From the NCBI GenBank assembly GCA_017439665.1, contig JAFSIS010000078.1, forward strand, positions 1 through 64,000: a DNA stretch of 64,000 bases, written 5' to 3'. The stretch is from Lachnospiraceae bacterium (lineage in GTDB: Bacteria > Bacillota > Clostridia > Lachnospirales > Lachnospiraceae). The notes under the pieces are model-generated. The model did no database searches and was not told where the DNA came from. It saw nothing but the letters and a program-made list of their open reading frames with translations. The translations under genes and the position numbers were made by a program. Shown here piece by piece: positions 26,689 through 34,099 of this stretch (its first letter is position 1; every line of letters starts with the position of its first letter).

Positions 26689-26826
26689 CTAGGACGAATA
26701 CTCTCTGTCCAATTCCTCTCTGATCCGTTTTCCGGCAGTATTCCGATAGAAAATACTTCCAATCAGTAAAAGCAAGGCCAGGGCGATTCCGGCTATACCT
26801 GCTATGATTATCATTTCTGCACTCAT
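26689..26826 (-). CDS. 45-residue single-helix membrane peptide
   Basis: A small gene with a strong GGGAGG ribosome site 7 nt before the ATG at 26826. The peptide is one hydrophobic helix (MIIIAGIAGIALALLLLIGS) followed by a short charged tail (KRIREELDREYSS). It lies in the 234-nt gap between the kinase and the second TPR protein. It has no family I can name. Position and ribosome site argue that it is real; it may be a small membrane subunit or regulator of the kinase. Confidence 0.6.
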   Translation of the reverse strand: MSAEMIIIAGIAGIALALLLLIGSIFYRNTAGKRIREELDREYSS

Positions 26827-26860
26827 TCCAATCCTCCCTGATATGTATCGCTGTTTTTAT

Positions 26861-29131
26861 CTAAAACCAGCCTCCGGCCTTTATCTCTTCCATCATCGTT
26901 TTAAGCATCTCCATCTCGCTGTCCTGCTGCTTTTCATCGTACAGGCTCAGGGCTCCTTCATAATACTCCTTCATTTTTATATAGCTGCGGTCCTGATTTG
27001 CCAGCATCTGCTGTCTGTCTGCCTCCAGATAGGCCAGACGCTTATAGACCTCATACTTATCCGGATATTGCTCTGCCATCTCCAAAAGAAGCTCTTCTGC
27101 CTCATCGAATTGATCCATATTCTGATACAAAATAGCGATATTTTCCTGCAGCTGATAGGTTTTATAGCCTCTGTCTGCTATTTTTTCAAACAGCTCCAGT
27201 GCCCTGTGATAGTATTCATTAGCATGTTCTTCATCGGTTCCGGCCTTTCTTACGTAAGCATCGGCCAAATATTCTCCCATGACCAGATTTCCCTTTTCCT
27301 GAAATTCTGCACTGTATTTTTCCAATAAAGAGATTTCTTCATCTATGGCAGAATCTCCAATGGATCTATACACGTCCACAGCCAGAAGAACAGCCCTCTT
27401 TTTCATCTGCATATCTTCTGTCAGCATGATGGCCTGGTTTAACAGCTCCAATGCCCGTTGTTCCTCTCCCTTCACATGGGCAAGCTCTCCCTGTACCATA
27501 GCCACAGAATCCTGTGCAATTCCTGCTTCAATTCCATTTTGCATCTGGTTTTCGGCCTCCTCAAGCTGTCCCATTTTTGCCAGGGTTATGGCATAATCCC
27601 GATAATAGATTCCGTTTTTGGTATTATACTGCAGAGCATATTCAAAGAGATTTTTGGCATTGAGATAATCCTCCTGCTCAAAATAGGCATTTCCCACCAG
27701 AAAATAGATGTCACCCAGCAGCTCCTCATCCTCTTCGGCCTCCAGGGTAAAGGGTATGGTATTGATATAGCCTTCTCCCAGCTTTATACAGTCTTCATAG
27801 CTGCCGCTGGCATAGTGAAGCCAGACCTCTTCTTTATAGGCTCCTATTCTGGTGTCGGACAACTGCTTTGCTTCTTCCAAAAGTCGTAAAGCCTCTTCAA
27901 ACTCATACTCTTCAATCCGTTCTCCTGCTTCCTCCACCAGGGAATAGTAGGTTGCATTTTTTTCCACACGCAACCGCCAGGCACCGGTAAAAATCAGCAG
28001 TATTCCCATCATAAGAAAGCCCAGGGCTCCAAGCTGCAAAGCGTTTTGCTTACGATACATGGCGATATATCGTTTATCCAGCTTATGGCAGTTCTGAATG
28101 GCCTTTAAATATTGTCTGCCATCCTGATAACGGTCGGCAGGATCCAGCTTCAGCATTTTTTCCAAAATAAGGGCAAAGCCCTCACTGATGGCCACTCCTG
28201 TCTCCTGTATGGGTATTCTCTGTTCAAAGTCTACAGGCGGCTCGATCGCGGTAAGCAGATAATAAAGCGTGATTCCGAGACTATAGATATCAGATCTGGT
28301 ATCTATTCCTCTTCCCATGAACAGGGTATAGTGGGATCGGGTCCTATTTTTATCCGGCTTTTCCGTCGCTTCTGCCTTCTTCTGTGTTTCCCACAAAAGC
28401 TGAGTATTCTCTTCCTCCTGCAGAAGCTCTGTCAGGTCTGCATCTGCTTCCTCTCGCAGCAGCTCAGTTCGGTCTGTGTCTGCTTCCTCCCGCAACAGCT
28501 CCGTCCTGTCCTCTGCCATGCCCGCTGGTGCTTTGGACAATCTTTGCTGCGTATAATTATAGGTGATCCGTTTAAAAAGTGCCGGATCACGGTACTGTTC
28601 CGGTGGGGAGAAGCCTACACTTATGCCCACTGCCGTCTCCCGGTCCACTCCGGCAGCCAGGGAGATATTGAAATCGATCAGGCAGATATCCCCCTTGTCC
28701 GTAAGCATGATGTTGGCCGGTTTGATATCACTGTGAATAATGGGTGGATTCTGACCGTGCAAATAGTCCAGAACCTCTCCCAGCTGTCCGGCCCATTTTT
28801 TCACTTCCTTCTGACTGTATTTTCCATGGCGTTTTACCGCTGTATCCAGATCCTCTCCCCGGATAAAGTCCATGACGGTATAGACCCCATCCTCCGTTTC
28901 GATAAAGTCATAGACCCTGGGAAGACAGGGGTGCTTCAGGTTTTTCAGCAGGTCAGCCTCCTGGCGGAGGTTGACCTTGCTTCGTATCTCATCCTTTATC
29001 TTTTTGATGACCACATCCGTCTGTAATCTTAAATGTTTTGCCTTAAAGACGATACCTCCACCACCGGCACCGATCTCTTCGATAATCTGGTAGGTATCCT
29101 CAAGGATTTGTCCTCTGGTCAGTGTTGACAT
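26861..29131 (-). CDS. Ser/Thr protein kinase with TPR domain and T-x-L-L repeat insert
   Basis: A 756-residue Hanks-type kinase. Residues 1-190 hold the glycine loop IGAGGGGIVFKAK, Lys in VVIKKIK, HSDIKPANI (catalytic loop, HRD changed to HSD) and IDFNIS (DFG changed to DFN), then GFSPPEQY; active-site Asp, Lys and Asn are kept. Residues ~190-270 are an insert with tandem 12-residue units DRTELLREEAD(T/A), four T-x-L-L motifs in all. The kinase resumes at DTRSDIYSLGITLYYL. A membrane helix (LGALGFLMMGILLIFTGAW, ~370-390) is followed by TPR repeats to the end. It is the expected writer for the FHA proteins of this cluster, with PP2C as eraser. ATG at 29131, AGAGG upstream. Confidence 0.9.
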   Translation of the reverse strand: MSTLTRGQILEDTYQIIEEIGAGGGGIVFKAKHLRLQTDVVIKKIKDEIRSKVNLRQEADLLKNLKHPCLPRVYDFIETEDGVYTVMDFIRGEDLDTAVKRHGKYSQKEVKKWAGQLGEVLDYLHGQNPPIIHSDIKPANIMLTDKGDICLIDFNISLAAGVDRETAVGISVGFSPPEQYRDPALFKRITYNYTQQRLSKAPAGMAEDRTELLREEADTDRTELLREEADADLTELLQEEENTQLLWETQKKAEATEKPDKNRTRSHYTLFMGRGIDTRSDIYSLGITLYYLLTAIEPPVDFEQRIPIQETGVAISEGFALILEKMLKLDPADRYQDGRQYLKAIQNCHKLDKRYIAMYRKQNALQLGALGFLMMGILLIFTGAWRLRVEKNATYYSLVEEAGERIEEYEFEEALRLLEEAKQLSDTRIGAYKEEVWLHYASGSYEDCIKLGEGYINTIPFTLEAEEDEELLGDIYFLVGNAYFEQEDYLNAKNLFEYALQYNTKNGIYYRDYAITLAKMGQLEEAENQMQNGIEAGIAQDSVAMVQGELAHVKGEEQRALELLNQAIMLTEDMQMKKRAVLLAVDVYRSIGDSAIDEEISLLEKYSAEFQEKGNLVMGEYLADAYVRKAGTDEEHANEYYHRALELFEKIADRGYKTYQLQENIAILYQNMDQFDEAEELLLEMAEQYPDKYEVYKRLAYLEADRQQMLANQDRSYIKMKEYYEGALSLYDEKQQDSEMEMLKTMMEEIKAGGWF

Positions 29132-29194
29132 ATTTTTCCTCTGTAAAACACTCGTTTTCAGTTCATTTACAAAAATTCATCAAGGAGACTGTCC

Positions 29195-30580
29195 TTAATC
29201 TCCCTTATCGTCTCCATAGCCTATTGTGCCGATTCTTTCACCTTTTTTACATATGTACCAGATGCTATATTCATACCCATTACGTTCCACAATAGCATAG
29301 GTGTATACCATATCTCCCAGTTCTTTATACTCATCATTTTTACCGAAGATGGTTTCTTCTGTTACCCCATAAGACTCCTCTAAAAACTCTTCTGTCTTAT
29401 CTTCCGTGGGTATTCCTTTCTCTGCAATCCAGGAACAATTATATGTAAGCTGATTTGATGAATAGGTTGTTTCATAATCAACCTGACCGTCCCACAGACC
29501 ATCAATCAGATTTCCTCTCTTCGTAGAATAATACTCAGCACTAGTATTATATGACTTAGAGTAGTTACTTTCTTCCCCATATCCATTGGGTGCATCATTC
29601 TTCCATTCTCCATGAAAAATCTTATAAAAGGTATTTTCCCAATGTGAACGGCTGGCAAAGGAGCTTCCCCGGCCTGTACGCTGTCCGTTCTCATAGCTGC
29701 CATAATAGAAGTAATATCCCGGGCCATAGCTTGCCTCATCATCCTGTTCCTCATAGGTGTAGATTCCGACACCGGTTCCTGAAGCTTCGCTGTCGGGAAG
29801 GTAGATATAGCTCTCTGTTTCCAGCCTTGCCACCATGGCGGCTACCTCCTCTGAATGACTGATTTCCACCATGGTCTCATAGTCCTCTGCCGCCAGGCAA
29901 TCATATACTTTCTTCATAAAGGCATCATTTTCTGCCTTCAGGCGTTCCACTTCCTCAATCCGGGCAAGGATACCATCCCAATCAACCTCCAGGGGATATT
30001 TGCGGTACTTTTCGATAAGTTCTTTGACTTCCTCATACCGTTCTTCTTCCATCAGCTTTTCCAGATGGTCTGTCAAATGGCCGCTCATGCCGGCGATAAG
30101 CTCATCATTTTCTCCGATCCTGTACAGACCCTCTGTAGACAGCTCCAGTATCTTCAGGACATCCTCTTCATAGACCTTATCTGCCGCCAGATAGATGGAG
30201 GTCACATATCCCACATTTGCGGTAAGCTCATCCTCTGTCAGGCTGCGGGATACTTCCAATGCATCTTCATAGAAGGTTCTTAACCCTTCCGCATCATCCA
30301 TGTGCAGCCGGGCTTCAAGTCCTCCCTCATAGGCTTCCAGACAGCGGTCATCAATCTCAATGGCCTGATTGAAGGCTACCACAGCCTGCTCATAATTGCC
30401 TTCCTCCAGGTACTTCTGCCCCAGCTCCAACTGGCGGTTCAGTCGGTTCTCGGGGCTGTTATAGATGCCCAGTCCGACGGCAACAGCAAGGACACAGCCT
30501 GCGATCAGTATCAGGATTTTGTTTCTTACAGGCAAGGTTTTATCCCCCCCCGGTTTTGGCATTTTGTTTTTGTTTTCCAC
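29195..30580 (-). CDS. TPR/MORN membrane protein of the T7SS cluster (paralogue 3)
   Basis: 461 residues from a GTG start at 30580 with AAGGAGG 7 nt upstream. N-terminal membrane helix (ILILIAGCVLAVAVGLGIY), then the same TPR head as the two paralogues (LELGQKYLEEGNYEQAVVAF), a helical middle, and MORN-like repeats near residues 285-370 (YGSYENGQRTGRG, FHGEWKNDAPNGYGEE, RGNLIDGLWDGQVDYE). MORN repeats often bind lipid or protein surfaces. It is the first gene of the cluster, about 300 nt downstream of the predicted promoter, followed 63 nt later by the kinase. Confidence 0.75.
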   Translation of the reverse strand: MENKNKMPKPGGDKTLPVRNKILILIAGCVLAVAVGLGIYNSPENRLNRQLELGQKYLEEGNYEQAVVAFNQAIEIDDRCLEAYEGGLEARLHMDDAEGLRTFYEDALEVSRSLTEDELTANVGYVTSIYLAADKVYEEDVLKILELSTEGLYRIGENDELIAGMSGHLTDHLEKLMEEERYEEVKELIEKYRKYPLEVDWDGILARIEEVERLKAENDAFMKKVYDCLAAEDYETMVEISHSEEVAAMVARLETESYIYLPDSEASGTGVGIYTYEEQDDEASYGPGYYFYYGSYENGQRTGRGSSFASRSHWENTFYKIFHGEWKNDAPNGYGEESNYSKSYNTSAEYYSTKRGNLIDGLWDGQVDYETTYSSNQLTYNCSWIAEKGIPTEDKTEEFLEESYGVTEETIFGKNDEYKELGDMVYTYAIVERNGYEYSIWYICKKGERIGTIGYGDDKGD

Positions 30581-30612
30581 AATGTTTCCTCCTTGGTATT
30601 TTTTATTTGCTT

Positions 30613-30764
30613 GTAACTATTCAGAACCCCATTCGTAAAATCGCTTCTTCGAAGCTTTCCTTTTACTCATGTGGTTACTTCGCCATATGAATTGATAAAA
30701 CAGTCCTCTGTAAGCAAGCTTACTCGGCCTGCTTTCATCAATTCGCATGGCTCTGAATAGTTAC
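30613..30764. repeat. Intergenic inverted-repeat element in the T7SS leader
   Basis: 152 bp bounded by a perfect 12-bp inverted repeat GTAACTATTCAG/CTGAATAGTTAC (30613-30624, 30753-30764). A nested arm pair GCCATATGAATTGAT / ATCAATTCGCATGGC matches at 13 of 15. The core AGTCCTCTGTAAGCAAGCTT closely resembles AGTCCTTTGAAAGCAAGCTT in the element at 62249-62416. It has no coding frame. It lies in the predicted 5' leader of the T7SS operon. Confidence 0.75.
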
Positions 30765-30886
30765 ATTTGCTTTTTTATTTTGGCACGGATCATTTGGAGA
30801 TTTTTATTTTTCCGACAGAATACCCACATAATGGGATGAACTGCATAAGCTTGTCCTGAATCCTGAATAGCTACAACATTATGAAC

Positions 30887-30915
30887 ATTATAAATTTTTT
30901 GTAAAATAAAGTCAA
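30887..30915 (-). promoter_or_regulatory. Predicted promoter of the T7SS cluster
   Basis: The minus strand reads TTGACT (30910-30915), 17 nt, TATAAT (30887-30892). It gives a transcript start near 30880 and a leader of about 300 nt before the GTG at 30580. It is the only strong match upstream of the cluster. The XRE operator candidate lies 18 bp beyond its -35 box. Confidence 0.65.
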
Positions 30916-30932
30916 TTCAATAGCATTTATTA

Positions 30933-30952
30933 ATATATTCTATCGAATATAT
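30933..30952. promoter_or_regulatory. Palindromic operator candidate for the XRE regulator
   Basis: A perfect palindrome with 8-bp arms ATATATTC/GAATATAT and spacer TATC lies between the T7SS promoter and the divergent XRE gene. It is about 20 bp upstream of a TATACT box (30974-30979) that probably serves the XRE gene. Size and symmetry suit a HTH_3-type dimer. Confidence 0.5.
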
Positions 30953-31027
30953 ATTTTGTTCCTTTATTACTGATATACTGTTCATGGCAATGTTTTCCAT
31001 ATATATTCTTTTTTGGAGAAAATTATA

Positions 31028-31354
31028 ATGATAGATAAAGACTATAATTTGATTGTCGGCCTGCGAATACGGGAAATCCGTGAATCTCAGCATTTATCCA
31101 GGGAAAAATTCAGTGAAAAATGTGATATATCTGCCAGCTTTTTAGCAGACATTGAGAGAGGTAAGAAGAGTCTTTCCGCTAAAACCATCTATAAGATTTG
31201 CCATTCATGTAATATTTCAGCAGACTACATTATTTTAGGACACAGAGAAGGCTTTGAAAAAGATATTGGTATAGAAATCCTTCGCTCCTTTTCTGAAAGA
31301 GAGACGGAACATATCATTAATATTCTATGCGAAATAAAGAAATTAAAGCAATAA
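31028..31354 (+). CDS. XRE-family transcriptional regulator
   Basis: A 108-residue protein from the ATG at 31028, which has TTGGAGAA 7 nt upstream (the frame also has a TTG at 31013 that overlaps this site). Residues ~5-62 are a Cro/CI helix-turn-helix (GLRIREIRESQHLSREKFSE then ISASFLADIERGKKSLS). The tail is short and helical with no ligand domain. It is divergent from the T7SS operon, with a palindrome between, so it is a candidate regulator of itself and the cluster. It ends at a bidirectional terminator. Confidence 0.9.
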   Translation: MIDKDYNLIVGLRIREIRESQHLSREKFSEKCDISASFLADIERGKKSLSAKTIYKICHSCNISADYIILGHREGFEKDIGIEILRSFSERETEHIINILCEIKKLKQ

Positions 31355-31355
31355 A

Positions 31356-31396
31356 AAATCCGGCCGGATTCTACCAAATCCCTATGCCGGATTTTT
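31356..31396. terminator. Bidirectional terminator between XRE and ATPase genes
   Basis: Stem AAATCCGGC (31356-31364) pairs with GCCGGATTT (31386-31394), with T-runs on both sides (plus: GGATTTTT; minus: GGATTTTTTA). It separates two convergent genes. Confidence 0.85.
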
Positions 31397-31423
31397 CAAA
31401 ATATCTTTGTATTTCTTGCTTGT

Positions 31424-32608
31424 TTAATTTTCTTCACACCATTGTTGATACTCTTCTAATCTCTGAATATAACCTGTAAACTCCGGAACTGTAAAATCTA
31501 ATTCTTTATATCTGACAGGATATATAATTCCTTTACTGATTAATTGTGCCCTGGTTGTAGAAATTGCACTTACACTTTTATGAAGATTCTTAGCCACATT
31601 GGATATCGTGCAAGGCAATTCCCCACATTTTACCATTGCAAACACAAATTTTTTATCACTTTCTGCACATCTTTCATATCTTGATTTGAAAAATCCAGCA
31701 TCTAACAATTCAAAAAATTCATTAATGTTATTTTTAATATGAATCCCTTGAATAATTTTTTCATCTGTCCGCTTGTATACAACTTGACACATTTGTTGAA
31801 TAAAAAACGGATAACCTCTTGTAATTTTTATTATTTCCCGAATGGCTTCATCTGTATAAGATATTCCTAATCTCTTCACCGGTTCTTCTATCGCTGTTTT
31901 GGACTGTTCATCTGTCAATGAAGCTATTTCTTTATACAAAAACAATCTTTCGGAATATGATTTTTCTTCAGAGAGCATTTTGTATACCTTAGGAAGTCCT
32001 GCGCCAACGACCATTACCGGATAGCCCAGCTGATTAGCACGGTGTAATGCTGCAATCAAAGAACCTAGTTCATTTTGCTTCATGTATTGAATTTCATCAA
32101 TGAAGAAGCATATTGGAGTTCCGGTCTTATATGCTGTTTCCCCAATGGTCACAAATACCTCTGTTAAACTTTGGGTTAAATTGATCGATATATACAATTC
32201 TCTTTCTTGTAAAGAAAATGAAAACGTATTTTCATTGGGATTAAATGAAACCATCAACGATTTAATCGCATCTAATGGTTTTTGTATTAAATGTTTGAAT
32301 TTTTCTTTTGTACTGACTTTTCGTAAAAAGGCTTGAGAGCAGGCTGCAATTTGAAAAATGAAATCATTCCGTTCCTCTACTTCAATATGCCTGCAAAAAA
32401 TCTCTTTTTCTTCTGCGATATTTTGTAATTTATTTATCAGTACAGTTTTTCCTACACCACGAAGACCACTAAATATAATGGATTGTGTCGGAATGTTCAT
32501 TATAAGAGCATCAAACATCTGCCCAACGTTTGCTATATCTTCATCTCGACCTGCAATATACGTTGGCATCAAACCAGCTCCCGGCCTATATGGATTTATT
32601 TTAAACAT
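31424..32608 (-). CDS. Stand-alone AAA ATPase (AAA_16/Orc1-like)
   Basis: About 394 residues from the ATG at 32608, preceded by GGAGG. N-terminus NPYRPGAGLMPTYIAGRDED, Walker A GLRGVGKTVL near residue 50, Walker B ICFFIDEIQYM near 165, then VMVVGAGLP (sensor I) and a C-terminal winged-helix region (CTISNVAKNLHKSVSAIS). It resembles the ATP-binding proteins often found alone or near mobile DNA in Lachnospiraceae; no function is established. It has its own promoter and is convergent with the XRE gene. There is no obvious partner. Confidence 0.82.
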   Translation of the reverse strand: MFKINPYRPGAGLMPTYIAGRDEDIANVGQMFDALIMNIPTQSIIFSGLRGVGKTVLINKLQNIAEEKEIFCRHIEVEERNDFIFQIAACSQAFLRKVSTKEKFKHLIQKPLDAIKSLMVSFNPNENTFSFSLQERELYISINLTQSLTEVFVTIGETAYKTGTPICFFIDEIQYMKQNELGSLIAALHRANQLGYPVMVVGAGLPKVYKMLSEEKSYSERLFLYKEIASLTDEQSKTAIEEPVKRLGISYTDEAIREIIKITRGYPFFIQQMCQVVYKRTDEKIIQGIHIKNNINEFFELLDAGFFKSRYERCAESDKKFVFAMVKCGELPCTISNVAKNLHKSVSAISTTRAQLISKGIIYPVRYKELDFTVPEFTGYIQRLEEYQQWCEEN

Positions 32609-32626
32609 AAAGCCACCTCCAATCAT

Positions 32627-32655
32627 ATTGTAACGAACAGATAATTTGCCGTCAA
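32627..32655 (-). promoter_or_regulatory. Promoter of the stand-alone ATPase
   Basis: TTGACG (32650-32655), 17 nt, TACAAT (32627-32632) on the minus strand, about 20 nt upstream of the ATG at 32608. Confidence 0.6.
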
Positions 32656-32743
32656 TAATTTTACGCTTTTCACCGCTAAGAAAATCTTATAAACCTATAT
32701 AAGTTCAAAAAATGAAATGGGCTAAAATCATAAACCAATAAAA

Positions 32744-32779
32744 AAATCAAGGGAAGGAAAAATCCAAAACCCTTGATTT
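32744..32779 (-). terminator. Terminator of rpmF
   Basis: Perfect 10-bp stem AAATCAAGGG/CCCTTGATTT; on the minus strand it ends in a run of seven T. It lies about 30 nt after the rpmF stop. Confidence 0.85.
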
Positions 32780-32807
32780 TACTGGCTTCTTTAGCTTTTT
32801 AAAATTA

Positions 32808-32987
32808 CTAATCCACTGCAATGATTTCTTTTTTGTTGTAAGAACCACATTTTTTGCAAACTCTGTGAGGCATCATTAAAGCACCACATTTGCTACATTT
32901 AACCAATGTAGGAGCACTCATTTTCCAGTTTGCTCTTCTCTTATCTCTTCTGGATTTAGAAGATTTATTCTTAGGACAAATAGACAT
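32808..32987 (-). CDS. rpmF: 50S ribosomal protein L32
   Basis: 59 residues: N-terminus SICPKNKSSKSRRDKRRA, a conserved L32 helix region (NWKMSAPTLVKC), and a zinc ribbon of four cysteines (CSKCGALMMPH then CKKCGSY). Ribosome site AAGGAGG before the ATG at 32987. It pairs with the upstream DUF177 gene, a classic linkage, though here about 500 nt of non-coding DNA separate them. Confidence 0.97.
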   Translation of the reverse strand: MSICPKNKSSKSRRDKRRANWKMSAPTLVKCSKCGALMMPHRVCKKCGSYNKKEIIAVD

Positions 32988-33141
32988 CGTTACACCTCCT
33001 TACAACAATTCTATTTGAAGAAAATACATCTGTATCTTCTTAAACTCATCGTTCTGTGGTAAAAGCATGACCACACTTAAATTATTATATCTGTCAACAC
33101 ATTCCTTGTCAACATATTTTTCCACATTTTAATGTTTTTTT

Positions 33142-33469
33142 GTACCAGTTCAGCCTTGTACTAAACTGTTACTCTTGAATTCATTCTCCTCCTTGTATTT
33201 ATCCGCTTTGAATTCCATTCCCCTGAATTGGGCAAAGAGCAAAAAATTAAGTTTCTCTGCCCTAAATAATGGTATTCTCCGGGTGTAATACTTATATTTT
33301 TTTGTATATACCCCCAGCCTAAAATAAAAGAGTTGTATTCATCATTTTTTCTCAGTATATGGGGTATAAGAACAATTTATTTTCCTCTTTGCCCTCAAAA
33401 ATTTCTGCATCCCAAATTCCCTCTTCCTCAACTATTTGGTATTGGTTCAGCAGAAGGCTGAACTGTTAC
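33142..33469. mobile_element. 328-bp MITE-like element between DUF177 and rpmF
   Basis: Ends GTACCAGTTCAGCC (33142-33155) and GGCTGAACTGTTAC (33456-33469) are inverted repeats with 13 of 14 matches, close to the GTAAC-W-R-TTCAG ends of the other intergenic elements. The interior is AT-rich and without a gene. An extra small hairpin GTTCAGC/GCTGAAC sits at the right end. It fills the unusual gap between two normally adjacent genes. Confidence 0.5.
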
Positions 33470-33505
33470 GTTTTTTTGAAACCAAACTACAACATCCTGT
33501 AGCTT

Positions 33506-34003
33506 CTACTCATTTCCTTTAAAAATATCCATCAGATTAGCAAAACGGATATCCGGGACAAAGGTATCACAGCCACAGCTTCCCTCATTCAGATTCTGAC
33601 CACAGGAGGGGCAGATCCCTTTGCAATCCTCATGGCATAAAATCTTCGTAGGCCAGCAAACCTGTAATTCCTCTTCCAGCAAAAGCTCCAGATTCAGGTC
33701 ATATTCGTCCATAAATCCCTGATCATCCTCTTCCTCAGGAATCTCCATCCCCGGAGCATAGACGATCCGCTCAAACCGAAGGGGAAGTCTGGTAGGCACA
33801 GGAGAAAGGCAGCGGTCACAGGCAAGCGTAAATTCCAGTTCACACTCTCCCTTTATCTCTACCTTTCCTTTTCCTATATTTTCCAGAGATAAAAATAAGG
33901 GCGTGGCCTTTTTTATCCTGTCCTTTCCAAATCCTTTAAGCGGAAACTCCAATTGCAGTTCTTCTTTCTTCTGCTCCTGGCTGAACATCTGTGATAAATT
34001 CAT
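33506..34003 (-). CDS. DUF177 (YceD) family protein
   Basis: A 165-residue protein of the YceD/DUF177 family, linked to rpmF in most bacteria and thought to act in 23S rRNA or ribosome assembly. The family CDRCLSP motif is near residue 69, with a C-terminal cysteine cluster (CHEDCKGICPSCG then GSCGCDT) that likely binds zinc, as usual in Firmicutes. ATG at 34003 with GGGTGAGG upstream. Confidence 0.88.
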   Translation of the reverse strand: MNLSQMFSQEQKKEELQLEFPLKGFGKDRIKKATPLFLSLENIGKGKVEIKGECELEFTLACDRCLSPVPTRLPLRFERIVYAPGMEIPEEEDDQGFMDEYDLNLELLLEEELQVCWPTKILCHEDCKGICPSCGQNLNEGSCGCDTFVPDIRFANLMDIFKGNE

Positions 34004-34036
34004 AGCCTCACCCTTTTCTTTCTTTATTATTTTTAC

Positions 34037-34090
34037 AACTATTCAGGACAGGAAAAATCGAAAGGAATTTCGAGCCTGACCTGAATAGTT
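34037..34090. repeat. Small intergenic inverted repeat after ackA
   Basis: Perfect 11-bp arms AACTATTCAGG/CCTGAATAGTT (34037-34047, 34080-34090) enclose an inner hairpin TCGAAA/TTTCGA. It lies between ackA and DUF177 and may end or process the ackA transcript, though it has no clear U-run. Confidence 0.65.
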
Positions 34091-34099
34091 CCTTCTATA

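Noticed and set aside
31028..32608. XRE and ATPase genes as a toxin-antitoxin or defence pair
   Set aside because: They are convergent, have separate promoters and share a bidirectional terminator; nothing ties them into one operon.
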